Positions 1 through 9,775 of a DNA stretch of 64,000 nt are shown one piece after another. The notes beneath the pieces are model-generated. The model was not told the origin of the DNA, ran no database searches, and saw only the letters and a program-made list of their open reading frames with translations. Source of the DNA: Perca fluviatilis (Eukaryota; Chordata; Actinopteri; Perciformes; Percidae). Every line of letters starts with the position of its first letter. Within the stretch, counting starts at the first letter, position 1. The stretch is from assembly GCF_010015445.1 (NCBI RefSeq), contig NC_053115.1, positions 9,742,024 to 9,806,023 of the forward strand, read 5' to 3'. Both the position numbers and the translations under genes were made by a program.

Positions 1-1381
1 CATGAAATGTCTCCTCTGATAGGAGAGTCTAATTAATCTGGAGAATTGTTTGGAGCTCTCTGCCTGGGTGTTCCAATTAACAGCTCAAAGTAATTACAAC
101 AGTTCACCTGGCACGGGTTAACATATGTGTTTTATAGACTTTTTTACATTGTGGAGTCAATCTCCACAAATCAGAGACGATGTCTAACGCCAACATTTTA
201 CTTCTTTGCCCACGTAGCTTCTTTCTACAGGCCTAACCTGTGAAATGTTTTTGCTTATAGCTTTGTCTGCTGTTGATTACCAAAACCTGTCATGCAGGGT
301 ACGTTTCATTTGTGTATAGTGCAGCAGCCTAGCAGTTCGAGTTGTTTGACAGTGTTGAAAATATTAAGAGTGATGAAGACCAGCTGGGGTCGGCTGCATT
401 TGTAACAGCACAGAGTGTTTCTGACGCAAGTGGAAGCCTCTCTGAGCCCTTGCTAAAATGTTAAGTGCTTAACTTATGTCTCTTGCAGATTGAATGTCGT
501 AATAGTTGAGTTATTACATGGACCTGGATGTAGTAAGACGTACAGGGTCCAGGTGATTCGTTGGCTTTCAACTTTATCTGTAAAACATTGAGATAGTGGG
601 TGTCTGCCAGAAATTTGCTCAATAATTAAAAGCATTGCCTATATTGTGATATTCTTGTCTTTTGGGGGACAGTGTGCAGTTGCTTACTGCTAGTGAATTT
701 CCACTCTGACCTTTCATTAGACAAATTGTTCGCATGGACTGTAAACTGTTTGAGGACTTACAAGTTGTGGAATCTTTTCTAAGGACTGTGCTCAGCTCAG
801 GTTCTTCTGCTCAACAACACAGTGCTTACCTCCCTGGTCTTATCTACCGTTTTGACATATTTGACATCCCATGTAGTAAAGGTACTGCTTCACAAGAAGA
901 CACAAATCTCAGACTGTTCAACCTTGCTCTTCCTTTGCATTGATACCATTACATTGATGATTATTGATAATCCCTACTTTAAAACCTCATAGTTACACAT
1001 GCAGCTTCCTGTGCAATTAGGTCCACTTGAGTCTTGCATTGCCTATCTCTACAGTGCTGTGTCAGTGAGGGAGTATGGTCTGGCTACACTGCCTATCTAC
1101 TTTGGGATAGCGGAAAAAAACTCTGGCGTGTTTGTATTATTATTTCTTCAACCGTACCGGGTGGTGTTAAGTCTCGATAGCGGAGATCGCGAGAGGGGAT
1201 GGACTTTATCTTTATCCCAGCAATGTACATCCGTTGAGAGAGACTAGGTCCACTTTAATCAAAAGGCAAAACATTTACATTGCATCTAGATGTAGGAATG
1301 TCATAATGCTTCTCCTAATACCACTCATACATGATTTGCCATCCTTGTAAAAGGCCAGTGTCTATCTTGTCGCCACTATAG
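1..1381. other. Upstream intron sequence, no exon seen
   Basis: I see no thrombospondin-repeat exon or other coding exon here. The stretch precedes the 3' splice site at 1380-1381 and is most simply an intron of the ADAMTS gene. Short open frames at 734-943 and 999-1247 have no recognisable domain and no splice context. No clear repeat is seen. Confidence 0.6.
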
Positions 1382-1552
1382 TGCAGTAAGTCGTGTGGAG
1401 CAGGCCACCGACAACGAGCCTTGCAGTGTGTGGACCACGACCAGCAGGAGGTCCATGAGATCTACTGTGTGAACCAGATCAGACCTCCAGACATAGAGAG
1501 CTGTAACACCCACGCCTGTGAATTGATCTGGATCACAGGGGAATGGACCGAG
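1382..1552 (+). CDS. adamts9: ADAMTS9 exon, thrombospondin type 1 repeat
   Basis: 171 nt, phase 0 at both ends (57 codons). It begins CSKSCGAG straight after an AG acceptor and ends GEWTE before GTGAGA. The tryptophan motif at the end of each exon belongs to the next repeat, so every repeat is split across an intron, as is usual for C-terminal TSRs in this family. Confidence 0.88.
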
Positions 1553-4500
1553 GTGAGAGCCAAAGAAGCTGTGTGCCATTTAGATGATGTAGCCCCACTA
1601 AAGGCTTAGCGATCTCAATTGTAGAAAGTCAGTTTGCTCTGAATAGACAATACTTCACTCTTCAAAAAGACCAGACCAGTGATACCATGAACATCTTATA
1701 ATGCAGTGATGCGGAAGTGACAGAAATCACCCATGTTTCCTGTATGGAATATTGTTGTTATTTCATGCCGGTGATTTATTCTTTCCTCCAGTGCTCAGCC
1801 AGCTGTGGTCAGGGCTACCGCCAGCGTCTGATCTCCTGCAGCGAGGTGCATGTGGAGAATGACAACTATGAGTACAGCCATCAGTCTTTGTCCAACTGCC
1901 CCGGGACCCCCCCTGAAAGCTACATGCCTTGTAATTTGGACCCATGCCCGCCACCACAGGAGTGGAGGGTTGGAATCTGGGAACTGGTGAGCGAGTCCAT
2001 GGTTCTAAATGTTGTCCAGTCATTTATCAGTGTTTGTTTTGGTGGAAAAATAAACTTTAGAAAAAAGCTGAAACATTAATAAATTCAAGTTAAACACGTT
2101 TTTTTTTCCTCCATTTCTTTTGTGACTAATTGTAACTATTTGTAATAGTTGTCCAAATTAAAAAATATTGCAGTCAACTCCTAACATTCACATAACAGTA
2201 TGGAAATGTACATTAATTCACATTTTCTTTTGCAAATCTTCTGGCAATGTAAATTTAAATTCATGCATATTACTTTTTTCATACATGAGTTTTCAAGTTA
2301 AAATATAAATGAGTTTTGCCTGAAATTAAGAACATTGTACCTTTGGCTTCAACCTGTGTCATAGCCAAATGATAAATAATATTAAAATGACAAAATTATA
2401 CATGCACGCACCCTTTTATGAAGGGGCCACTTTGAAGATAAAAACTGCTGACATGATGGACATGACTGTCGTGGTTCTCTTCTTCCCCTCCAGTGTTCAG
2501 CGAGCTGTGGTGACGGAGTGATGGAGAGGACGGTGCAGTGTGTGTCAGAAGATGGTCAGGAAAGCCACAGGTGTTCTGAAGAGGCCATGCCAGAGGCCAG
2601 GAAAGTGTGCAGAAATCCAAGCTGTGAGTATTGGGAGGAAACGGCTGCTCTTTCAACACAGGTCACGGGCTACCATGGTTAAGTACAGGCCAACTGAACG
2701 CATCCCAAATTCCAGTATTAGGTATGGCTTGATGTGATCCGGTCATCTCAGGGATTTGGCCTTTAGTGAAATATTTATGATGCGAGGCAAACATCAAAGA
2801 TTCACTGTCCAGTGTATTTACTTCCCAACGGTAGGATGGGACATCAAAGTGTGAGTGGCTATTCATTTTCTTTGATTCGATGCAGCGATTTGCCACACTT
2901 GACTTAACTCCTGAAATTTGTGTTTGCATGCGTGCACATGTGTGTGCATAAAGCCTGAGTGTCTGTCCTGGGTTAAATCTTTGCATAATACACCGTATAC
3001 ATACTTGTTTCTACTTCTTTTGTGTCTCTAAGGCCATTTGCCTTCCAGCTGTCAAGACGTCCAGAGCATGAACGGGCCCCTCCCAGACAGCGAACACTTC
3101 CTCAAAATTCAAGGAAAAGCGCTCAAGGTACGATTACAGTATCTTATTACCTCACAAATGCACAGAGCACAGTTTATGAAGCCATAACAGGTTTTATTTA
3201 TGAGGGGAGAGGGACAATTGCAAAGTAGGTCTTTATGACTTCTCTCATGACATTTCAGATGACTTAAACACTGACAGAACATTTTGTAGCCATGTTGTGA
3301 CTGTGCCTGCATTACAGTACATTGTGCTTAGAATTCATCTCTACTACCATGTGTTTAGGCATATGCTTGGTGCTGCAGCTTAGTGTACACATTTGAAGAT
3401 GCAGCATATTTCCCAACACAGTCATAGGAAATTCTTTGCATGCCTTCAAAAGGCTGGCCAGTTTAGGTCATCTGTAGGGATTGTCTGCATTGTGCTTCTG
3501 TATGTGTTTGCGCTTGCAATTGCCATCGTAACTTCTTTTGTTCTACTCCTTTTACTCACCTTCTCACCACCATTATTGTTCTTCCTTTCCTAATCTGTAC
3601 TTCTATTTTTTCTACCATCCAACCACCATCATCTCTTTCCTTCACCCTTGGTTCCCTTTTCCTCCTCCTCCTCCTCCTTCTCCTCCTCCTCCTCCTCCTC
3701 CTCCTCCTCCTCCTCCTCCTCCTCCTCCTCCTCCTCCTCCTCCTCCTCCTCCTCCCTCTGGATACCTCCTCTCCTTTTCCTCCTCCTCCTCTTCCTCCTC
3801 CTGTTCCCCCTTTTTCTCCTCAGGTCTACTGTGCCGGAATGCAGACAGAGACTCCACAGGAGTACATCACCTTGACTACAGGAGAAGGAGAGAATTTTTC
3901 AGAGATCTTTGGCTTCAGGTAAACGGCTAATAGGATAACAATAAGAATAGCCTGTTTTATTACAGAACTCCTGGCAGTGTTTTTAGTCTGTAAATGAAGA
4001 AATTCCATGTAAGTGTAAAGTTGAGCTAAGGTATTTTATGTGTGTGCGTGTGTTTGCCAGACTCAACGACCCCACTCGGTGTCCAGCCAATGACTCCAGA
4101 AGAGAGGATTGTGACTGTCGGAGAGACTACACCGCTGCCGGCATCACCACGTTCTCCAGAGTCCGCCTGGACCTCAGCAAGATGAACATCATCAGTGAGT
4201 GGCTCGTACACACGCGAAAATATGATTGCACACATACAACAGCATCCTGTGCCAGTGTTAACTCCACATTACTCTCAAATAAGAACTTCCTTTGCCATTT
4301 AATTATGTCCGTGCTCATGAGGGTTAATGGATTCAAGATGTCTTCAAGGTTAATTTCAGCAACACACAATTACAAGGCTTGAGGGGATTAAATAAACCTG
4401 CTCTAAGTAGATGAAATTATACTGATATTGCCATTAGGCTGACCCTAAAACTAAGGCTAGATTTAGACTAGTTATATAACACAAGTCATTATGGCAGATG

Positions 4501-7500
4501 TAAGACTATCATTATAAAAGTTCATCTGAGGTCCTGTAGCAAGAATATTTGTCACGTCATACCTGATTAGCGTGTTTGTTTATCTTGTTACGCAGCTACA
4601 GATTGGCAGTTTTCTGTCACCCATGAAGGCAAGAATGTTCCATTTGCTACAGCTGGAGACTGCTACAGCGCCGCACGTTGTCCACAGGTGAGAACAACAA
4701 CAGCTGTTAATTATATGACGGGAAGGGAAGACCCTTTTTCACAGCAGACTGCAGACTTGTCATAGCAGGAAAAGCACAAATGTAACTAGTAACATTAATG
4801 ATGGCTCGCTTCTTTTAAGTGTCCTGGTAAGCCATTCCATTGAGCCGGAATGCCTTGGAACAGACATACCTAAATGGTATGCAGTCGTTAACTTATTAGT
4901 TCAGTCTGCCGATGTGCTGCAATAGCAGCAATCGGCAGAATGACTATTATCCCCCATACTTATTATTATTATTCTGCCACATTTTAGTCCCGCTACTAGT
5001 CATGGAGCATTGCCAACACATGCACACAAAATACATCAAAACGTGTGTAAAAGATTTACCGCGCGGTTTTCACGAAATCTGCAAAAAAAACATTGCGAAA
5101 TTTCCCATAGACTTTAATGGGAAATCTTCGGGAAATCGCTTAACATAGCTCAAAACAACCCCTCTTTGGGGCCATACTGTATCACCATACAGAAAAATAA
5201 TTAAAAGTTTAAGCCGAAGACAAGACTTTGGCCTTTATTGGGCTGAATGGGCATTCTGATATCAAGCACGGTTTCTACCAAATCACAGTTTATGTATCGT
5301 CCAGTTTTCAGACCATTTCAGATTTTCCAATGTGTAAGGGATGGGGACAGAATGTTGAGAGCCAGAGGGGAAGAGAGAGGGGGGAGCTGCATTATTATTC
5401 TCTGAAATTTCTCCAAACAAATTGCTCCCTCCCCTACAGTTTTCACTCTTCATACATCATGGTTGGTAAAAATGTAGGAACAGACATGATGTAACTATGG
5501 AATCCACCGGACTTAAACTTTTGGCTCTGTTAATACCAACTGCCGATAGAAACAATGAAAAGAAATATTTGGAAGGACATAGACGGTTCCCTGTTTGTTA
5601 CCTGCTCTGTGTCCCATATATTTGACACCACAAACATAAAAAACACATCAATGCATTCACCAGACTTTTATCTCTCTGTGATGATAATATTTTGCTCTTT
5701 GGACCCACGGTTTTTGAATTACAGAACAAACTTGAGAAGTATGATTATCATTAAATGGACATGTCTTACCCATGAAAGATACTGTCTCCCCCTCCCTCCT
5801 CTACTCCCTCACTGCGGAAATCACCATAGCAACAAGTTCTGACACACACACCTCCTATCATGGAGACTCTTTACTGTAGGCCGTGTTGTCCTCTCTTTTC
5901 AGGACATGTTAAACAGCAGATTTACTGTTAGCCAGTGTTATTCGGATGTGCACCAAGTAATAGGCACACTGTCAAAATTTCTCGCGGAATTTCTAGTTAT
6001 TAATTACACTTCTGCTTCTCTACAGTATGACATTAAAACTAAAGACAAAAAAAACTTTATCAGTATCCATCCTTTTACTACTAGTTCATGCCTCTAGTTT
6101 TGGGATATGTATGTTACATTTAAAATGTCCCAAAACACTACAGTTAGCTTGTTGTCATTAATTGATATAGAAATATTTATTTTTGTAACATCCAGCACCT
6201 TGGCCCGTCTCATGTATTCTTTTAGTCTTCATTTTGTCACCTATTTTTAATTTAGTCTTAGTCTTGTGCCAAATGTCCTTGTTAGTTTTAGTCATATTTA
6301 GTCATTCACATATCTTTTTTTGTTAGTCAAGTTTTAGTCGACTAAAAGTCTTGTCATTTTAGTCATTTAAGTTTTAGTCAAAACATTTTAGTCTTTTAAA
6401 AAAAAAAAAATTATTTCTGATATTATTTCTGATAACCACCAGCCTTTATAGCATGTCTACCTTTTGATATGATAGCCATCTAACAGTTAATGTTAAACTA
6501 AAAGTGTTACATGCATAGCTAGATGCTAGGAGCTCAATCTAACATCTAACTTCAAACCGACGTTAGCGTTGCCATTTGTTTTTATCCCCTTCACAACTTG
6601 ATAGCCAACTAGCAAGTCTGGTATAATGGCTATAAAATATATCCTGCATAATGTATGTGCCACAATACTATAGCTAACTGGTTGATTTACAGCATAGATG
6701 CTTAAAATCAGCATTAGCTTATGAGACGTTAATTTAAGTTAACTTACCTGAATGTGTGGGTGGTTAGCCTTTAGATGTCGCTTAAGGTTGGTGGTGTTTA
6801 TCCCCGATATTTTTTGTCCGCAGTGCTTCCCGTCAGTTATAATGACACATTCTGACTTTTTGTCAATATCATTGTACGTAAAATGCGACCAAATATCGAG
6901 CCTCTTCCTTCTACCTAGCAGGTCGTCGGCGCTCTGGCAGAAATCTCTGGTGTTCGCTACTGTCTATGGGTGTTGTGTTCTTGCTCCATGTAGTTTCGTG
7001 TTGCAGCCACAGGCTGGCAGCACAAACTCATAACATGTTATGGCTGTATATATGGCCCAACACACAGAGATACCTCACAGGACACAGATTAAAGTTCAAG
7101 TATTTATTAGGAGACAATACTCAGTGGAGATGAACAACCGAGGCTGAGCTAGTAGTTTTCCGGGAGTGGACTGAAACCAGGCAGTGGCAGATCTGAAGAA
7201 GTTCCACAGTTGAAACCAGGCGAAGCAGGTGGATATGTCGGAGTTGGCGTGAGGTAGGCAGCACGGCGGAGCACGGCAGGTGGGGAGCAGGTTACAGCAG
7301 GATCTGCACAGAGGAATTGCAGTTAGACAAAGTAAACGTAAATTCGAGAGAGTTGCTAAGAGCAGGGATACTGAGCCAAGTTACCACATCGGGGTATGTA
7401 ACGATCTGGCGCTGAAGAGGTGAACAGCCCGGGTTTAAATACTGCAGGTGTGAATCATTGAATGAGCCTCAGCTGTGCCGGCGACAGAGCAGGGATGAAT

Positions 7501-9775
7501 GGCCACGCCTCTTGATCTAGTTCCTCCAGACACGCCCCCTGCCACTTCACTTCACAAAATGAAGAGCGATTTTATCTTAACATTTATTTATGCAAAACAT
7601 TTTAGTCTCGTCTTTTTTCGTTAACAATAATGCATGTTAATTAGTCATAGTCAGCGTTTTTGGACATTGGTGCAGTCTCGTCATTGTCTCGTCTTAATCA
7701 TGGTAAAAAAGGTTGTTGACGAACATATTTAGTCTGTCGAAATTAACACTATATTCTTTGACATTTCTTTGATACATTTCTTTGGGATATCTTATTTATA
7801 TATTCTCTCTCTCTGTCTGTCTTTGTCCCTTCTTTCAGGGGCGGTTCAGGATCAACCTCTCAGGAACAGGTTTTAAGGTTGCTAAGGACTCCTCGTGGAT
7901 CTCTCAGGGCAACTATGCAGTGGCTGATGTACAAAAATCACAGGTATTGGCAATATGTCACATGTTTAGAATCCAAGAAAACTCCCCAAATTACAGCAAA
8001 CTTTAACAGAGCAGTCTTAAAGATTTTGAGTACACCCTTTAAAAATGTGACAGACAAATAACTCTCATTATAACCCCCCATTCATTCATGATAAAATACC
8101 AATATATATTCTGTGACATCTTGGGCACTTAAATGTAACTATTCTGTAACTATATATCATTCATTATTGTTCAAGATTCTCTGGCAACTCTTTTACAGCA
8201 TATATTGTTGTATTTATCTGTAACTCTCTTTGTTTTACTGCCTCATCTTCTCTATTCTTTTCTGTTTGCTCTTATACTTCATCCCTACCTCCACAATTTC
8301 TTCTCTCTGCATGTCCTCTTGGCTTCAGAGCTCTAAATGGGCATATCCCAAGTGGGTTCTGTATTTCCAGTTTCACTTCTCACCATAAACTCACTGAGAA
8401 AGGACCCTTATTGGGCAGCTGCTCTCTCAAGTGCCCCCACACCCTCCTCTTTTGAAATGGAGCTCAAGCTGGAGAGTGCACTTTGGTAAGGTGAAAACAG
8501 GAGCCGGTTGTAATGCCAAAAAGTGTTCATGGTCTGATATCCATCGCCAGCCGTGGGCACTCCAGGCAGTTCTAATAAAGCCAGGTTGTGACAGTGGAAT
8601 GGGGAGAGCACTCCAAAGGAGATCAGACAAACCACTTTCACACTTCGCTGTGGCCATAATGTCGTGGGATAGTGCTTTTGGGGTACACATCTGATGCAAG
8701 TTCCCTTTTGTTTCTAGATGTTTGGACGAAACCGTCCATTATGCTGCATGTGATTACCCAATTCATACCTGGTGACAAGCTGCCTGGTGGGCCTCAGCCT
8801 TTGTGTGCCTTTTGAAAAGGAAAAGCTAATTTGAGAGGCACGAAAACAACCCTGCAGCAAGTGTTGTAAAGTGATGTTTTTTTTTCTTAACAGATTCCTC
8901 AATCTAACATCTGTTTTACGCTGTTAGTTTAGATCAGTGACAGGGGAAAATGCTTCAACAAAATATTTCTTCAGCACAGGACAGAGAAATCAAGCAAGCT
9001 GTGATCCTGAAAAAAAAAGTTATCCCATATTCATATTTTACATATGTTTCTTTCTTATATTTAGCATCTGTATGGCTATATTACAAAACATTGTAAAATA
9101 CGTTCACTTAAAGGTCCTATGACATGCTGCTTTTTGGATGCTTTTATATAGGCCTTAGTGGTCCCCTAATACTGTATCTGAAGTCTCTTTCCCGAAATTC
9201 AGCCTTGCTGCAGAATTACAGCCACTACGAGCCAGTCCCACAATGAGCTTTCCTTAGTATGTGCCATTTCTGTGTCTATAGCTTTAAATGCAATTGAGGA
9301 GGAGAGGGGGGAGGGGGGGGCCTTGACCAACTGCCATGCTTCTCTCGTTTGCAAGCCATGATGTCTCTCTCTTTCTCATGGGCGAGCCAAATTTTCTGGG
9401 CGGGCAAAGCAGAGAAAGGGGAGGTAACCTTTCCCCTTATGATGTCATAAAGGGAAGATTCCAGATCGGCCCATCTGAGCTTTCATTTTCTCAAAGGCAG
9501 AGCAGGATACCCAGGGCTCGGTTTACACCTATCACCATTTCTAGCCACTGGGGGACCATAGGCCGGCTAGGGGAACTCATATTAATGTTAAAAAAACTCA
9601 TAAAGTGAAATTGTCATGCCGTGGGACCTTTAAGCACCAGCAGCAGAATCACACCTAACTGATGTTATTCCTCTTGTGTCCACAGGATGGCAGCAGAGTG
9701 TCGGGAATGTGTGGAGGCTACTGTGGTAAATGTACACCGTCCTCTGGCTCCAGTCTGCCTGTGACAGTGGAGTAG
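1382..9775 (+). CDS. adamts9: ADAMTS9-type secreted metalloprotease, C-terminal part (nine exons, TSRs plus GON domain)
   Basis: Exons are 1382-1552, 1792-1986, 2494-2623, 3033-3127, 3824-3918, 4061-4194, 4596-4687, 7839-7943 and 9686-9775. Joined they give 1107 nt, in frame throughout: 368 codons and a TAG stop. Residues 1-166 hold three thrombospondin type 1 repeats, each opening with C-S-x-S-C-G, which fits the O-fucosylation consensus C-x-x-S/T-C-G. Residues from about 170 to 368 form a GON domain of about 200 residues, the normal length, with motifs [35 protein letters not shown] and CGGYCGKC. Two N-glycosylation sequons (NFS, NDS) lie in the GON part. The GON domain is found in vertebrate ADAMTS9 and ADAMTS20 and in C. 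elegans GON-1; the family cleaves matrix proteoglycans such as versican outside the cell. The motifs agree better with my memory of ADAMTS9 than of ADAMTS20, but this was not aligned. The protease, disintegrin and earlier TSR exons lie upstream of the window. Confidence 0.85.
1792..1986 (+). CDS. adamts9: ADAMTS9 exon, thrombospondin type 1 repeat
   Basis: 195 nt, 65 codons, phase 0 at both ends. The acceptor is CTTTCCTCCAG and the donor GTGAGC. It opens [12 protein letters not shown], carries six cysteines (TSR pattern), and ends EWRVGIWEL, the tryptophan strand of the next repeat. Residues 58-122 of the partial protein. Confidence 0.88.
2494..2623 (+). CDS. adamts9: ADAMTS9 exon, last thrombospondin type 1 repeat
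   Basis: 130 nt, starting in phase 0 and ending one base into a codon. It opens [12 protein letters not shown] and ends VCRNPS plus the first base of a Cys codon. The donor GTGAGT is perfect. The split cysteine is completed by GC at 3033-3034. Confidence 0.87.
3033..3127 (+). CDS. adamts9: ADAMTS9 exon, start of GON domain
   Basis: 95 nt, completing the split Cys and then reading [10 protein letters not shown], the start of the GON domain. It ends KIQGKALK before GTACGA in phase 0. Confidence 0.87.
3659..3755 (+). repeat. (CTC)n polypyrimidine microsatellite in intron 4
   Basis: About 30 units of CTC on the plus strand inside a wider, nearly pure pyrimidine stretch that runs from about 3640 to the acceptor at 3822-3823. 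Open frames across it (poly-Pro, poly-Ser, poly-Gly) are artefacts of the repeat. Confidence 0.95.
3824..3918 (+). CDS. adamts9: ADAMTS9 exon, GON domain part 2
   Basis: 95 nt, reading [14 protein letters not shown] and ending in a split Arg codon before GTAAAC. It contains an NFS sequon. The 3' splice site follows an exceptionally long polypyrimidine stretch, including a (CTC)n microsatellite. Confidence 0.87.
4061..4194 (+). CDS. adamts9: ADAMTS9 exon, GON domain part 3
   Basis: 134 nt. The first base completes the split Arg; it then reads [19 protein letters not shown] and [12 protein letters not shown]. It ends one base into a Thr codon before GTGAGT. It contains the NDS sequon and a cluster of GON-domain cysteines. 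Confidence 0.88.
4596..4687 (+). CDS. adamts9: ADAMTS9 exon, GON domain part 4
   Basis: 92 nt. It completes the split Thr, reads [16 protein letters not shown] and [14 protein letters not shown], and ends in phase 0 before [15 protein letters not shown] is among the most conserved stretches of the GON domain. Confidence 0.88.
4890..5490. repeat. Probable dispersed repeat in intron 7
   Basis: A stretch with uncommon CpG content (for example ACCGCGCGG) and phrases such as TTCCCATAGACTTTAATGGG and TTTGGGGCCATACTG, which I associate with dispersed repeats of teleost genomes. No terminal repeat or coding potential is visible, so class and borders are uncertain. Intron sequence from here to about 6190 shows no other feature. 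Confidence 0.4.
6748..6903 (-). pseudogene. BED zinc-finger-like exon fragment of a hAT transposase
   Basis: Fifty-two uninterrupted minus-strand codons beginning [12 protein letters not shown], with [11 protein letters not shown] and [18 protein letters not shown]-x2-F motif, two Cys, NLKxHL and His-x4-His match the BED finger found at the N-terminus of many hAT transposases. It ends CAG before GTAAGT on the minus strand, a consensus donor, so it was probably an exon. The rest of the gene is absent. The Cys spacing (C-x8-C) is wider than the usual C-x2-C, so metal binding may be lost. Confidence 0.6.
7040..7560. repeat. Probable inserted repeat inside the intron-7 hAT element
   Basis: GC-richer DNA interrupting the AT-rich hAT remnant, including GGTTTAAATACTGCAGGTGTG and CACGCCCCCTGCCAC. 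The composition break and position between the two TTTTAGTC arms suggest a nested insertion. Family and ends are not determined. Confidence 0.4.
7839..7943 (+). CDS. adamts9: ADAMTS9 exon, GON domain part 5
   Basis: 105 nt, 35 codons, phase 0 at both ends. It reads [12 protein letters not shown] and later [16 protein letters not shown]. The donor is GTATTG, weaker than the others. It follows the largest intron seen (3151 bp), which is filled with transposon remains. Confidence 0.87.
7944..9107. other. Intron 8, first part, no repeat or exon recognised
   Basis: Unique-looking intron sequence between the 7839-7943 exon and the TTAA-flanked MITE. Open frames around 8408-8699 have no recognisable domain and no splice context. 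Confidence 0.5.
9108..9633. mobile_element. TTAA-flanked MITE (piggyBac-like) in intron 8
   Basis: TTAA at both ends (9108-9111 and 9630-9633) flanks the inverted termini AGGTCCTATGACATG and CATGCCGTGGGACCT (12 of 15 match). The TTAA duplication is the hallmark of piggyBac-type insertion, although Kolobok elements also use it. I recognise the interior as an abundant teleost repeat. It has no transposase and is non-autonomous. Confidence 0.75.
9686..9775 (+). CDS. adamts9: ADAMTS9 terminal coding exon, end of GON domain
   Basis: 90 nt, 29 codons plus TAG. It reads [20 protein letters not shown] and ends LPVTVE. The Cys-rich end is the diagnostic GON-domain C-terminus. The acceptor is TTGTGTCCACAG, 52 bp downstream of the end of a MITE. 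Confidence 0.88.
   Translation, partial: DGSRVSGMCGGYCGKCTPSSGSSLPVTVE

Larger units (their letters stand above)
6195..7755 (-). mobile_element. Decayed hAT-like transposon in intron 7
   Basis: Both flanks are built of degenerate TTTTAGTC direct repeats (about 6215-6400 and 7590-7750), a subterminal pattern I recognise from fish hAT elements. Between them on the minus strand lies a BED-finger-like exon ending in a perfect donor. No transposase core follows. A block at about 7040-7560 looks like a later insertion. Exact ends and a target duplication were not found. Confidence 0.6.

Noticed and set aside
734..1247. Two short open frames upstream of the first exon
   Set aside because: No TSR cysteine pattern, no domain and no usable splice borders.
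1717..2079. Open frame with a Met start around the second TSR exon
   Set aside because: The upstream Met lies in the intron; the TSR begins at the AG acceptor at 1790-1791.
3538..3930. Open frame with a long poly-proline run
   Set aside because: It arises from the (CTC)n array; the real coding exon here is 3824-3918, read with its splice sites.
4038..4382. Longer open frame around the 4061-4194 exon
   Set aside because: It reads through the GTGAGT donor into intron; only 4061-4194 joins in phase with its neighbours.
9336..9608. 90-codon open frame before the last exon
   Set aside because: It lies wholly within the TTAA-flanked MITE and has no domain.
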